DNA of 64,000 nt, taken from Nucisporomicrobium flavum (GTDB lineage Bacteria; Actinomycetota; Actinomycetes; Mycobacteriales; Micromonosporaceae). Below the pieces are notes generated by a model. That model saw only the letters and a list, made by a program, of their open reading frames with translations. It ran no database searches and was not told where the DNA came from. Location of the stretch: assembly GCF_016464385.1 (NCBI RefSeq), contig NZ_JADMLH010000001.1, positions 62,001-126,000 of the forward strand. Reading direction: 5' to 3'. Positions 1-8,192 of this stretch are shown here, piece after piece. Positions within the stretch are counted from its first letter, which is position 1; every line of letters begins with the position of its first letter. Made by a program: the position numbers and the translations under genes.

Positions 1-945
1 CCGATCACCACCCGGTCCGGCGCCCCGGTGACCGGGCTGCCCAACCAGCTGCCGCACGACGAGCAGCCGTACACCTTCGACGCGTCCGCCCCGCTGCCGC
101 TGAACCCGGACGGTGTGGACACCGAGGGCCTCGTACGCGCGCACGACGGCACGTTCTGGCTGGCCGACGAGTACGGCCCGTCGCTGCTGCACGTCTCCGC
201 GGCCGGCCGGGTCCTGGCCCGGTACGTGCCGCACGGGCTGAACCTGACCGGCACCGGCTACCCCGTCATCGAGGCGCTCCCCGCCGTCTACGCCGAGCGC
301 AAGGTCAACCGTGGTTTCGAGGGCCTCGGCCTGCTGCCCGGCGGCGACCTCGTGATCGCGCTGCAGAGCCCACTGTCGCTGCCCGACAAGGCCTCCGGCG
401 AGGCGTCGCTCACCAGCCGGCTGCTCCGGTTCTCGCCGCGCACGGCACGGGTCGTCGGCGAGTACGCGTACCGTTTCGACCCGGTGTCCGTGGTGGACCC
501 GGGCGAGGACGACCCGAGCGAGCTCAAAATCTCCTCGGTCGTCGGGCTGGGCCCGCACACCGTCCTCGTCGAGGAGCGCACCGACCGGGCCGCCCGCCTG
601 TACGTCGCCGACCTGCGCCGCGCCACCGACCTCCTGGGCGGCAGCTACGACAGCGCGGTCACGAGCCCGTCGCTGGAGCAGCTCGCCGACCCGGCCACGG
701 CCGGCGTCCGGGCCGTCCCGAAGCAGCTGCTCCTCGACCTCACCACCGTCGAGGGCGCCCCGAAGAAGATCGAAGGCGTCGCGCTGCCGGATCCGCGTAC
801 GGTCGTGCTCATCAACGACAACGACTTCGGCATGACCGACGGTCCGGAGGCATTCGACGCCGACGGCCGGCTCGTGGACAGCGGCATCCCGACCACATTG
901 GTCACGCTGCGCCTGTCGCGTCCCCTGCCGCGCGGAGGTCACTGA
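1..945 (+). CDS. Esterase-like phytase-family protein (5' truncated)
   Basis: The reading frame is open from the first base, so the gene begins left of the window; the GTG at 28 is only an internal codon. About 314 residues are visible, ending in TGA at 943-945. The text contains DTEGLVR, WLADEYGPSL and RGFEGLGLLPGG, which are typical of the secreted phytase-like (esterase-like, PF13449) beta-propeller family. These are extracytoplasmic proteins of uncertain substrate, often found in actinomycetes. The signal peptide would lie in the missing part. Phosphate-ester hydrolysis is a family-level inference; no catalytic residues were assigned. Confidence 0.75.
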   Translation, partial: PITTRSGAPVTGLPNQLPHDEQPYTFDASAPLPLNPDGVDTEGLVRAHDGTFWLADEYGPSLLHVSAAGRVLARYVPHGLNLTGTGYPVIEALPAVYAERKVNRGFEGLGLLPGGDLVIALQSPLSLPDKASGEASLTSRLLRFSPRTARVVGEYAYRFDPVSVVDPGEDDPSELKISSVVGLGPHTVLVEERTDRAARLYVADLRRATDLLGGSYDSAVTSPSLEQLADPATAGVRAVPKQLLLDLTTVEGAPKKIEGVALPDPRTVVLINDNDFGMTDGPEAFDADGRLVDSGIPTTLVTLRLSRPLPRGGH

Positions 946-1049
946 CACGCAGGCGCGGGAGACCCGGGCGTTCCCCGCGACGCGTGCGGGCGTTGCTGGG
1001 ACAGCAAACCGGCCGCCGTTTCGTCGTACCCCTGTGTGACGCTACGGGC

Positions 1050-1709
1050 ATGGCGACTTTCGTGCTCATCCACGGCGGCGGGGGCAGCGCGTGGGACTGG
1101 CATCTGCTGGTGCCCGAGCTGACCGCCCGCGGCCACGACGCGGTAGTGCCCGAGCTGCCGATCGGGGACCCGGCCGCGGGGCTGGCCGCGTTCCGGGACA
1201 CGGTGGTCGGCGCGGTCGGCGCGGTCGGCGCGGTCGGCGACCGGCGGGACCTCGTCGTCGTCGGGCACTCCTACGGTGGGTTCACCGCGCCGCTGGTGGC
1301 GGCGGCGCTGCCGGTGCGGCTGCTCGTCCTGCTCGCTCCGATGATTCCGAGGCCGGGGGAGAAGCCCGGCGACTGGTGGCGCGAGACCGGCTACCCCGTT
1401 GCGGAAGGGCTCAGCGAGGAGGAGCAGTTCTTCAACGGGGTGCCGGCCACGATCGTCGCGGAGGCGGGGGCGCACACCCGGGAGCAGGTCAGCGCCGAGG
1501 GTGACGAGCCGTGGCCGCTGGACGCCTGGCCGGACGTGCCGACGCGGGTGCTCATCGGCCGCGACGACCGGTTCTTCCCGTCGGAGTTCCTGCGCCGGGT
1601 CGCCGCCGAGCGGCTCGGCGTCGTCCCGGACGAGATCGACGGCGGTCACGCGGTCGCCCTGAGCCATCCGGGCGAGCTGGCCGAGCGGCTCGTCTCCTAC
1701 CTGCGGTGA
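1050..1709 (+). CDS. Alpha/beta-fold hydrolase
   Basis: A 219-residue alpha/beta hydrolase. It opens with the oxyanion-hole motif VLIHGGGGSAWDW. The nucleophile elbow GHSYGG places Ser74, an IGRDDRFF segment supplies the likely Asp, and DGGHAVALSHP the His. I chose ATG 1050 because the next upstream start (984) adds 22 residues with no homology in front of the conserved first strand. The nucleophile is preceded by a GAVGAVGAVG stretch encoded by a 9-bp tandem repeat (about 1210-1240). Related proteins are annotated as small esterases or salicylate-esterase-like hydrolases; the substrate is unknown. It is monocistronic and converges with the methyltransferase to its right. Confidence 0.8.
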   Translation: MATFVLIHGGGGSAWDWHLLVPELTARGHDAVVPELPIGDPAAGLAAFRDTVVGAVGAVGAVGDRRDLVVVGHSYGGFTAPLVAAALPVRLLVLLAPMIPRPGEKPGDWWRETGYPVAEGLSEEEQFFNGVPATIVAEAGAHTREQVSAEGDEPWPLDAWPDVPTRVLIGRDDRFFPSEFLRRVAAERLGVVPDEIDGGHAVALSHPGELAERLVSYLR

Positions 1710-1721
1710 CGACGCGCGAGG

Positions 1722-2561
1722 TCAGGCCGCCATAGCCAGGGTGCAGCGCACCTGCTGCCGCAGGTGGATCCGGCCGTCGGCGCCGCGGGCGCGGTCGAGG
1801 TGGGTCTCCGCGGCGGCCCGGACGGCGTCGTGGTCGGCCTCCGGGATGGCGTCCCACATCGCCCGCTGGCCGTGCGAGCGGCTGAACGCGTGCCACTCGG
1901 CGCCGTCGGCGAAGGTCACCTCGATGTCCGACAGGACCGTGCGCACGTTGTCGTAGCCCGCGGCGCGCACCAGCTCCTCGACGCCCGCGTCGCTGCTGAA
2001 CGGCCCGGCGGCGCCGGTCGTGCGGGCGTCGAGCATCCCGGCCGGCAGGTACGGCCGGAACGTCGCGTCGACCGCGTCCCACACCGGATCCCGGGACCCG
2101 AACGTCGAGATCGCGAGCCGGCCGCCCGGCGCGACGAGCAGGTCCCGCCAGGCGGCCAGGGCGGCCGGCGGATCGGGCAGGAAGAACACGACCAGCGACG
2201 ACACCACCAGGTCGTAGCCGCCCGGCAGCGACGGCGCCGAGGCGTCCATGACCTGGAGGTCGACGTTCCGCAGGCCGAGCCGGGCGAGGTCGGCGCGGCA
2301 CGCCGCGACCATCCCGGCGGACAGGTCGATGCCGGTGACGTGCCCGTCCGCGCCGACCGCCTCCGCCAGCGGGATGGTGGCGGCGCCCCGCCCGCATCCG
2401 ACGTCGAGGACCCGCTCACCCGGCGCGGGTGCGGCGAGGCGGACGAGCTGCTGTGCGATGGGCGTGAACCACGGCACCCCCACCTGGTCGTAGACGTCCG
2501 CGACCCCGTCGAACACCGCGGCGACCCGTGCGCTCCTGGCCGTACGCTCTGCCATCTCCAT
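1722..2561 (-). CDS. Class I SAM-dependent methyltransferase
   Basis: A 279-residue cytosolic methyltransferase. Motif I is VLDVGCGRGAA (about residues 51-61), followed by the acidic motif II TGIDLSAGMV, and DLVVSSLVVFFL fits motif IV. The N-terminal ARVAAVFDGVADVYDQ resembles UbiE/COQ5-like small-molecule methyltransferases. ATG 2561 is taken as the start; a second Met two codons in is possible, and a GAGG lies about 10 bases upstream. It converges with the hydrolase on the left. No neighbour indicates a substrate. Confidence 0.8.
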   Translation of the reverse strand: MEMAERTARSARVAAVFDGVADVYDQVGVPWFTPIAQQLVRLAAPAPGERVLDVGCGRGAATIPLAEAVGADGHVTGIDLSAGMVAACRADLARLGLRNVDLQVMDASAPSLPGGYDLVVSSLVVFFLPDPPAALAAWRDLLVAPGGRLAISTFGSRDPVWDAVDATFRPYLPAGMLDARTTGAAGPFSSDAGVEELVRAAGYDNVRTVLSDIEVTFADGAEWHAFSRSHGQRAMWDAIPEADHDAVRAAAETHLDRARGADGRIHLRQQVRCTLAMAA

Positions 2562-2636
2562 GCCCGTCAGCCTCGTCTTCTCGCCGTTCCGTCGCCAGAG
2601 CCGTGCGGTCGGTGCCGCCGGCCGAACGTTCGCGTG

Positions 2637-3530
2637 TCAGGGAATCGATTGCGGCAGATCATGTGCCTCCGCGACCCGCTGCTTCCAGGCGGCGCGTACG
2701 GTGTCGAGCTCCTCGCGGTGTTGCCGTTTCCACGGGCCGATCCGGGGAGCCAGCATGCGCATGGCGAGCCGGTACGCGGGCAGCCGGCAGCTCGCGTCGG
2801 CGTCGAAGGCGGCGTGGATCTGCCTGATGCCCCGCGTCCACGCCGCGTTCGGCGGACGCCCGTCGACGGGAGCGTCGCGGTACGAGATGCGCGGCGTGTA
2901 GAGGAAGTCGGTGCGCTCGGTGACGTCGTAGCCGAAGCGGACCTTCATGCAGGCCCGGTACGGCTTCATCGCGGCGACCACCGCGGGATCGCGTTCGATC
3001 GGGCCGAGCAGCCCGGGCAGCCCGGACAGCCGGTACACGCCGTCCGGCGGCTCGAAATCGGGGTAGGTCCGGTGCTGGTACGGCGCCGTGCACCGGTTGA
3101 GGGCCGCCACGTCGGCCGGCCGGACCGGTCCCCACGGCTCCTGCAGAGTCCCGGCGCGGGCGGCCCGGGCGGCGGCGAGCTCGTTGAGGATCGCGCGCCG
3201 GCCGCGGTCGGTGATCGAGTCGAAGACGGACCCGCGGCCCGCCCCGAAGCCCAGATCGGCGTCGGTGAACCCGTCGTAACGGCTCACGAACGGCGGCGTA
3301 CGGATCGGCTTGCCGGCGGCCCGCATGCACGCCACCACACCGCCCGCGACCCGGTGGTAGCTGAGCAGCTCGGAGGCCCGCAGCTCGGCGCGGTCACCGG
3401 TGATCCGCAGCTCCAGCCGGTCCAGGCGCGCCGCCGTGTCCGCTGTGTCGACGCGCTCGGGAGCGGCAAGACCGGGCGCCGGCGAGACGAACAGCGAGGC
3501 GATCGCCATCAGGGCCCATTTCTTCCTCAT
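2637..3530 (-). CDS. Secreted protein of unknown function
   Basis: A 297-residue protein with a short Sec signal (MRKKWALMAIASLFVS, then an Ala/Pro cleavage region near APGLAAP). I chose ATG 3530 over the upstream start because it puts the basic n-region at the terminus. The mature part contains VVACMRAAGKP, a middle RACMKVRFGYDV and ADASCRLPAYR, which gives several Cys residues of the type paired in exported actinobacterial proteins. I do not recognise a domain. It diverges from the helicase gene to the right. Confidence 0.65.
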   Translation of the reverse strand: MRKKWALMAIASLFVSPAPGLAAPERVDTADTAARLDRLELRITGDRAELRASELLSYHRVAGGVVACMRAAGKPIRTPPFVSRYDGFTDADLGFGAGRGSVFDSITDRGRRAILNELAAARAARAGTLQEPWGPVRPADVAALNRCTAPYQHRTYPDFEPPDGVYRLSGLPGLLGPIERDPAVVAAMKPYRACMKVRFGYDVTERTDFLYTPRISYRDAPVDGRPPNAAWTRGIRQIHAAFDADASCRLPAYRLAMRMLAPRIGPWKRQHREELDTVRAAWKQRVAEAHDLPQSIP

Positions 3531-3657
3531 GGAGGACCAAACGATCAACCACGCCCCCGATGACGTCCGATCCCGCCGCACCGGCGGCGCGGTGTACGGC
3601 GGGCCCGCTGCCTGCCCTGCGGTCGGCGGGTCCGGCGGCTCTTTTAAGGTTGTCGGT

Positions 3658-5343
3658 ATGGAAGACGATCCGTTCGAGGCCGAGGCGGGTTTCGCCGGGC
3701 TGGGGTTGCGGGCGGAGCTGCTCCGTGCGTTGACCGCCCTCGGCTACGAAGAGCCGACCCCGATCCAGCAGGAGGCGATCCCTCCGCTGGTCGCCGGCAA
3801 CGACCTCGTGGGGCAGGCCGCGACCGGCACCGGCAAGACCGCCGCCTTCGCGCTGCCGCTGCTGCAGGCGCTGACCACCGAGGGCCGCGACGGCGGGCCG
3901 GCCGCGCTGGTCCTGGTGCCGACCCGGGAGCTGGCCGAGCAGGTTTCCCAGGCGGTCCACCGGTACGGCCGGGAGCTGGGCGTCCGGGTGCTGCCCGTGT
4001 ACGGCGGCCAGCCCATCGGACGCCAGCTGCAGGCGTTGCAGCGGGGCGTGGACGTGGTCGTGGGGACGCCGGGGCGGGTGCTCGACCACATCGAGCGGGA
4101 GACGCTGCGGCTGGGCGATGTGCGTACGGTCGTGCTCGACGAGGCCGACGAGATGCTCGACATGGGGTTCGCCGAGGACATCGAGGCGATCCTCGCCGAG
4201 ACGCCGCAGAGCCGGCAGACCGTGCTGTTCTCCGCCACGATGCCGCCCCGGATCGACGGTATCGCGCGGCGTCACCTGCGGGAGCCGGTCCGGATCACGA
4301 TGGGGCGGGAGGCCCCGGCGGCGGGGGAGATGCCGCTGGTCCGGCAGAGCGCGTACATGGTCGCCAAGGCGCACCGGTCCGCCGCGCTGGGGCGGATCCT
4401 CGACGTCGAGATGCCGACGGCGGCGATCGTCTTCTGCCGGACGCGCGAGGAGGTCGACCAGGTCACCGAGGCGCTGAACGGGCGCGGGTACCGGGCGGAG
4501 GCGCTGCACGGCGGCATGAGCCAGGACCAGCGGGACCGGGTCATGGGCCGGCTGCGCGGCGGCAGCACCGAGCTGCTGGTGGCGACCGACGTGGCCGCCC
4601 GCGGGCTCGACGTGGAGCAGCTGACCCACGTGATCAACTTCAACGTGCCGGCCGCGCCGGAGGCGTACGTGCACCGGATCGGCCGGGTGGGCCGCGCCGG
4701 GCGGGAGGGCTCCGCGATCACTCTCGCCGAGCCGCGCGAGCAGCGGATGCTCAAGGCCATCGAGCGGCTCACCGGGCAGCGCATCACCCTCGAGAAGCTG
4801 CCCACGGTCACGGACCTGCGGGCCCGGCGGCTGGAGAAGACGCGTACGGCGCTGCAGGCGAGCCTGGAGACCGACGACCTGGAGCGGTTCCGGGTGGTCC
4901 TGGACTCGCTCGCCGACGAGTTCGACGTGGAGAACATCGCGCTGGCCGCCGTGAAGCTGCTGCACGAGGCGGCCGGCGGCGACGTCGACGAGGACGACAT
5001 CCCCACGCCCGCGGCCCCGTCGGCACGCAACGCGCAGAGCCGTGACGCCCGGCCCGGCGGCGGACGCGAGCGGCGCCCGGGCGCCCGGGGCTCGGACGCG
5101 GGGGTGGCCCGGCTGTTCTTCGGCATCGGCCGGCGGGCCGGGCTGCGACCGCAGGACCTGGTGGGGGCGATCGCCGGTGAGTCGGGCCTGAGCGCCCGCG
5201 ACATCGGCGCGATCCAGATCACCGACCGGTTCTCGCTGGTGGAGGTGCCCGAGCCGGCCGCCGACATGGTCATCGCGGCGATGCAGCGCAGCACCATCCG
5301 CGGCCGGCGCCCGACGGTACGCCGGGAGCGCTTCATGCGCTAG
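3658..5343 (+). CDS. deaD: DEAD-box ATP-dependent RNA helicase (DeaD/CsdA type)
   Basis: A 561-residue RNA helicase that remodels structured RNA during ribosome assembly, decay or cold adaptation (family knowledge). All core motifs are visible in order: Q-motif PTPIQQEAI, Walker A ATGTGKT, PTRELAEQ, TPGRVLDH, DEAD in VVLDEADEMLDMGF, SAT in LFSATMP, ATDVAARGLD and HRIGRVGRAG. A charged low-complexity linker (GGGRERRPGARG) leads to a C-terminal DbpA-like RNA-binding domain of about 75 residues (LFFGIGRRAGLRPQDLVGAI). ATG 3658 starts just before the conserved FAGLGLRAELL; the longer upstream frame is antisense to the neighbouring secreted-protein gene. Confidence 0.93.
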   Translation: MEDDPFEAEAGFAGLGLRAELLRALTALGYEEPTPIQQEAIPPLVAGNDLVGQAATGTGKTAAFALPLLQALTTEGRDGGPAALVLVPTRELAEQVSQAVHRYGRELGVRVLPVYGGQPIGRQLQALQRGVDVVVGTPGRVLDHIERETLRLGDVRTVVLDEADEMLDMGFAEDIEAILAETPQSRQTVLFSATMPPRIDGIARRHLREPVRITMGREAPAAGEMPLVRQSAYMVAKAHRSAALGRILDVEMPTAAIVFCRTREEVDQVTEALNGRGYRAEALHGGMSQDQRDRVMGRLRGGSTELLVATDVAARGLDVEQLTHVINFNVPAAPEAYVHRIGRVGRAGREGSAITLAEPREQRMLKAIERLTGQRITLEKLPTVTDLRARRLEKTRTALQASLETDDLERFRVVLDSLADEFDVENIALAAVKLLHEAAGGDVDEDDIPTPAAPSARNAQSRDARPGGGRERRPGARGSDAGVARLFFGIGRRAGLRPQDLVGAIAGESGLSARDIGAIQITDRFSLVEVPEPAADMVIAAMQRSTIRGRRPTVRRERFMR

Positions 5344-5351
5344 GACCGTCC

Positions 5352-5867
5352 ATGCGATACGTCTCCCACCTGCCCGCCCCGCCGCTCGACCGGTTCATCG
5401 ACGACGTCTACTGCCTGTACGGGACGCCGCGGCATCGCCGGATGAACGTCCCGCCGATGCCGTCGGCGCACCTGTTCGTGAACCTGGGCGGCCCCGTACG
5501 GCTGTGGGACTCGGATCCTTCGGTGCCACCGGCGGTGCTCACCGGTGCCTGGTTCATGGGCGTGTGGACGCGGCGCTTCCTCTTCGAGTACCCGACGCCC
5601 GTACGGCTGGTCGGCGTCCACTTCAAGCCGTGGGGCATGGCGCCGTTCGTCGGCGTGCCCGCGAGCGAGCTGCGTGACCGTTGGGTCCCGGCCGACGCCG
5701 TCGGGCAGCGGTTCCCGGACCGGATACGGCAACGTGCCGGTGAGACGTTGGCCGCCGACGCGCTGCGGATGGTGGAGGACGAGCTGCGGGGATGCCTCGT
5801 CGAGGCGTTGCCGCGCGGGCTCGATCTGGTCCGGCACACCGCGCGGGGGTTGGAGCAGTTCCACGGT
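5352..5867 (+). pseudogene. AraC-type regulator, N-terminal part only
   Basis: This stretch encodes about 172 residues of the N-terminal sensor domain of an AraC-type regulator of the DUF6597 kind. The segments PPLDRFIDDVYCLYG, GAWFMGVWTRRFLFEYP and VRLVGVHFKPWGMAPF support this. The reading is normal up to LVRHTARGLEQFHG, where an AraC protein would enter its two helix-turn-helix motifs. The frame then runs into sequence that is antisense to an AraC helix-turn-helix and stops at 5918. The gene has therefore lost its DNA-binding domain and is unlikely to work as a regulator. It starts 8 bases after the helicase stop. Confidence 0.8.
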
Positions 5868-5975
5868 GGGTGCCGATCGTCCTTGAACTCCCGGCTGAAG
5901 TGGGCCTGGTCGAAGTAGCCCGCCGCGTGGGCGAGTCGTGACCATTCCACCGGGCGCGAGGCGTCCGCGGAGAGG
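5868..5975 (-). pseudogene. Inverted fragment of an AraC DNA-binding domain
   Basis: Read on the minus strand, about 5970 down to 5879 gives RPVEWSRLAHAAGYFDQ followed by AHFSREFKD. This is the second helix-turn-helix of an AraC/XylS regulator (the AGYFDQAHFSREF signature). It lacks a start, the first helix-turn-helix and the usual C-terminal end. It lies against the truncated AraC gene, so the simplest reading is that the missing tail of that gene was inverted in place. The edges are estimated from where the homology stops and are good to about 10 bases. Confidence 0.75.
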
Positions 5976-6243
5976 CCACTTCGCCGGCGATGTGCGCGCG
6001 GCGATCGGGAAGGCTCAGGAGCTGGCCGGGGACCGGGTCGTCGCCGTGAACGCGGGCGAGGTGGGCGGCCAGATCCTCGCGGCCGGCCTCGTCGACGAGG
6101 TGGCGGTCGACGTGGCGCCCGTGGTGTTCGGCTCGGGCAAGCGCTACTTCGGCAGCATCGAGGGGCAGCACCGGCTCGACGGGCCGCACGTGATGGTCCA
6201 GGGCGACGGGGTGCTGCACCTGAGGTTCAGGGCGGCCCGGTGA
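5971..6243 (+). pseudogene. C-terminal remnant of a dihydrofolate-reductase-family protein
   Basis: About 90 residues remain, from FAGDVRAAIGKAQELAGDR through AGLVDEVAVDVAPVVFGSG to the stop at 6241-6243. This is the C-terminal half of a RibD_C/DHFR-like reductase; the nucleotide-binding N-terminal half is missing. Genes for DUF6597-type AraC regulators and small DHFR-like reductases are often neighbours in actinomycetes, which fits an original pair here broken by one rearrangement. No convincing start codon with a ribosome binding site precedes it. It converges with the GntR gene, 7 bases away. Confidence 0.75.
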
Positions 6244-6250
6244 GGGAAGG

Positions 6251-7015
6251 TCAGCCCGCCGAGAGGTTGAGCTCGAAGCTGTAGCGGCTCGCGCGGTACA
6301 CGTGCGAGCCGTATTCGAGCGCCCGCCCGCTGACGTCCCAGGCCGTACGCGTCATCGTCAGCAGCGACGCGCCGCGCTTCTCCTGCAGGGTGCGGGCCTC
6401 GGCCGCGTTCGCCGAGCGGGCGCCGATCACCTGGGTCGCTATGCGGGGCTGGTAGCCGGCGCGGCGCAGCAGCTCGTAGAGGCCGTGCCGGGCCAGGTCG
6501 TCCGCCTCCAGGTGGATGAGGCCGAGCGGGATCGCGTTGTGCATCAGCGCGAGGGGTTCGCCGCCGGCGTAGCGCAGGCGTTCGATCCAGGTGACCTCGG
6601 TGCCGGGGGAGAGCTCGAGGGCCTCGGCGACCTCCGCCGGCGCCGGGATCACCTTGAGCTGCAGGACCTCGGTGCGTGGCTTGCGGTCGGCGGTGACGAG
6701 GTCGTCGTACAGGCTGGACAGCTCGACCGGGCGGCGGACCTTGGGGTGCACGACCTGGGTGCCGACGCCGCGCTTGCGCACCAGCATGCCGCGCTCGACC
6801 AGGTACTGGATCGCGCGGCGGGTCGTGGGGCGGGAGACGCCGAGGCGCTCCGCGAGGTCCACCTCGTTCTCGATGCGGGCGCCGACGCCGATCTCACCGG
6901 CCTCGATGAGCTCCTGCAGGCGGCTCGCGACCTGGAAGTACAGCGGCACCGGGCTGCTGCGGTCGACCTCGACGGGGCGGACCGGGCTGCGCGGCGGCGA
7001 GAGATCGGATGCCAC
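6251..7015 (-). CDS. GntR/UTRA-family repressor of the inositol operon
   Basis: A 254-residue HutC-type GntR regulator. The N-terminal winged helix has PLYFQVASRLQELIEAGEIGVG and ENEVDLAERLGVSRPTTRRA (residues about 25-75). The C-terminal UTRA ligand-binding domain includes EVTWIERLRYAGGEPLALMHN. The start is GTG 7015, preceded by the strong site GGAGGGGG. It diverges from the inositol operon across 223 bases holding a perfect palindrome. By position it most likely represses that operon and itself, and is relieved by an inositol catabolite. The ligand is inferred, not seen. Confidence 0.88.
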   Translation of the reverse strand: MASDLSPPRSPVRPVEVDRSSPVPLYFQVASRLQELIEAGEIGVGARIENEVDLAERLGVSRPTTRRAIQYLVERGMLVRKRGVGTQVVHPKVRRPVELSSLYDDLVTADRKPRTEVLQLKVIPAPAEVAEALELSPGTEVTWIERLRYAGGEPLALMHNAIPLGLIHLEADDLARHGLYELLRRAGYQPRIATQVIGARSANAAEARTLQEKRGASLLTMTRTAWDVSGRALEYGSHVYRASRYSFELNLSAG

Positions 7016-7037
7016 AGGACCCCCTCCGGTTTTTTAG

Positions 7038-7051
7038 TTTGTCAGGACAAA
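7038..7051. promoter_or_regulatory. Palindromic operator for the GntR regulator
   Basis: TTTGTCAGGACAAA is a perfect 6-2-6 inverted repeat. It lies 22 bases upstream of the GntR start and immediately upstream of the -35 of the rightward promoter. Size, symmetry and the TTGTC/GACAA core suit a HutC-type GntR dimer. Binding is inferred. Confidence 0.65.
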
Positions 7052-7054
7052 GTA

Positions 7055-7083
7055 TTGACGTGGAAGCACTCACGTTATTACAT
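7055..7083 (+). promoter_or_regulatory. Probable sigma-70-type promoter of the iol operon
   Basis: TTGACG at 7055-7060 and TTACAT at 7078-7083 are separated by 17 bases. They sit in the only AT-rich patch between the divergent genes. A 5-bp inverted repeat, ACGTG/CACGT (7058-7062 and 7071-7075), lies inside the promoter and may be a second regulatory element. The transcript would have a leader of about 150 bases before iolC. Confidence 0.5.
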
Positions 7084-7238
7084 CGAAACCAGCCGAGACA
7101 CCCCCCGCCGGGCCTGAGAGCCCTCCGGCCCCACCGTCTCCCACCGCGCCGTAACCAGCACGGCATCGGGCGTCGTCGTACGCCCCTGTTCCTCCCGTCG
7201 CCCGCCGCGCGCTCCATCCGTTCCCGCAAGGGGGAAGC

Positions 7239-8192
7239 ATGCCCGCAGACGAGGTACTGACCATGGGACGTATCGGCGTCGACCTGTATCCACAACAGAT
7301 CGGCGTGTCGCTGCGCGAGGTCCGCACCTTCGAGAAGTTCCTCGGGGGCAGCCCCACCAACGTCGCCGTCGCTGCCGCGCGGTACGGCCGGCGCAGCGCG
7401 GTCATCACCCGCACCGGCGACGACCCGTTCGGGGCGTACATCCACGACGCGCTGCGCGCCTTCGGGGTCGACGACCGGTATGTCACGGCCGTGCCCGCGC
7501 TGCCCACGCCCGTCACGTTCTGCGAGATCTTCCCGCCCGACGACTTCCCGCTGTACTTCTACCGCTTCCCGAAGGCGCCCGACCTCGAGATCCACGAGTC
7601 CGAGGTGGACCTGGACGCGGTCCGCGCCGCCGACGTCTTCTGGGCGACCGGCACGGGCCTGTGCCAGGAGCCGTCCCGCTCGGCGACCCTGGCGGCGCTG
7701 CGCGCCCGCGGCCGCTCCGGCATCACCGTGCTCGACCTCGACTACCGGCCGATGTTCTGGGAGTCGCGCGAGGAGGCGCGGCGGTGGGTGCAGGAGGCGC
7801 TGCCGTACGCGACGGTCGCGGTGGGCAACCTCGACGAGTGCTTCACGGCCGTCGGGGTCCGCGAGCCGCGCGCCGCCGCGAACGCCCTGCACGACCTCGG
7901 CATCGAGCTGGCCGTCATCAAACAGGGGCCGGAGGGGGTGCTCGCGTCGCGGGCCGGCGAGGAGGTGCAGGCGCCGCCGATACCCGTCGACGTGGTCAAC
8001 GGCCTGGGCGCCGGGGACGCCTTCGGCGGCGCGCTGTGCCACGGCCTGCTCGCCGGCTGGGACCTGGAGACCGTCATGCGCTTCTGCAACGCCGCGGGCG
8101 CGATCGTGGCGTCGCGGCTGGCCTGCGCCGACGCCATGCCGACCGCGGCCGAGGTGGGCGAGCTGCTCGTCGCCGGAGGCAGCCGTGCGTGA
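7239..8192 (+). CDS. iolC: 5-dehydro-2-deoxygluconokinase (IolC)
   Basis: A 317-residue PfkB-family sugar kinase. In inositol catabolism IolC phosphorylates 2-deoxy-5-keto-D-gluconate (DKG). The N-terminal TMGRIGVDLYPQQIG is characteristic of IolC. The PfkB signatures are FLGGSPTNVAVAAARYG and VNGLGAGDAFGGALCHG, the latter with the catalytic Asp. ATG 7239 follows the strong site AAGGGGGA by a normal spacer. It is the first gene of the operon, and its stop overlaps the next start by 8 bases. Confidence 0.92.
   Translation: MPADEVLTMGRIGVDLYPQQIGVSLREVRTFEKFLGGSPTNVAVAAARYGRRSAVITRTGDDPFGAYIHDALRAFGVDDRYVTAVPALPTPVTFCEIFPPDDFPLYFYRFPKAPDLEIHESEVDLDAVRAADVFWATGTGLCQEPSRSATLAALRARGRSGITVLDLDYRPMFWESREEARRWVQEALPYATVAVGNLDECFTAVGVREPRAAANALHDLGIELAVIKQGPEGVLASRAGEEVQAPPIPVDVVNGLGAGDAFGGALCHGLLAGWDLETVMRFCNAAGAIVASRLACADAMPTAAEVGELLVAGGSRA

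Noticed and set aside
5938..6243. The DHFR-like stretch as an intact small gene
   Set aside because: It lacks the nucleotide-binding N-terminal half, and its first ~10 codons are the inverted AraC sequence read in the wrong direction.
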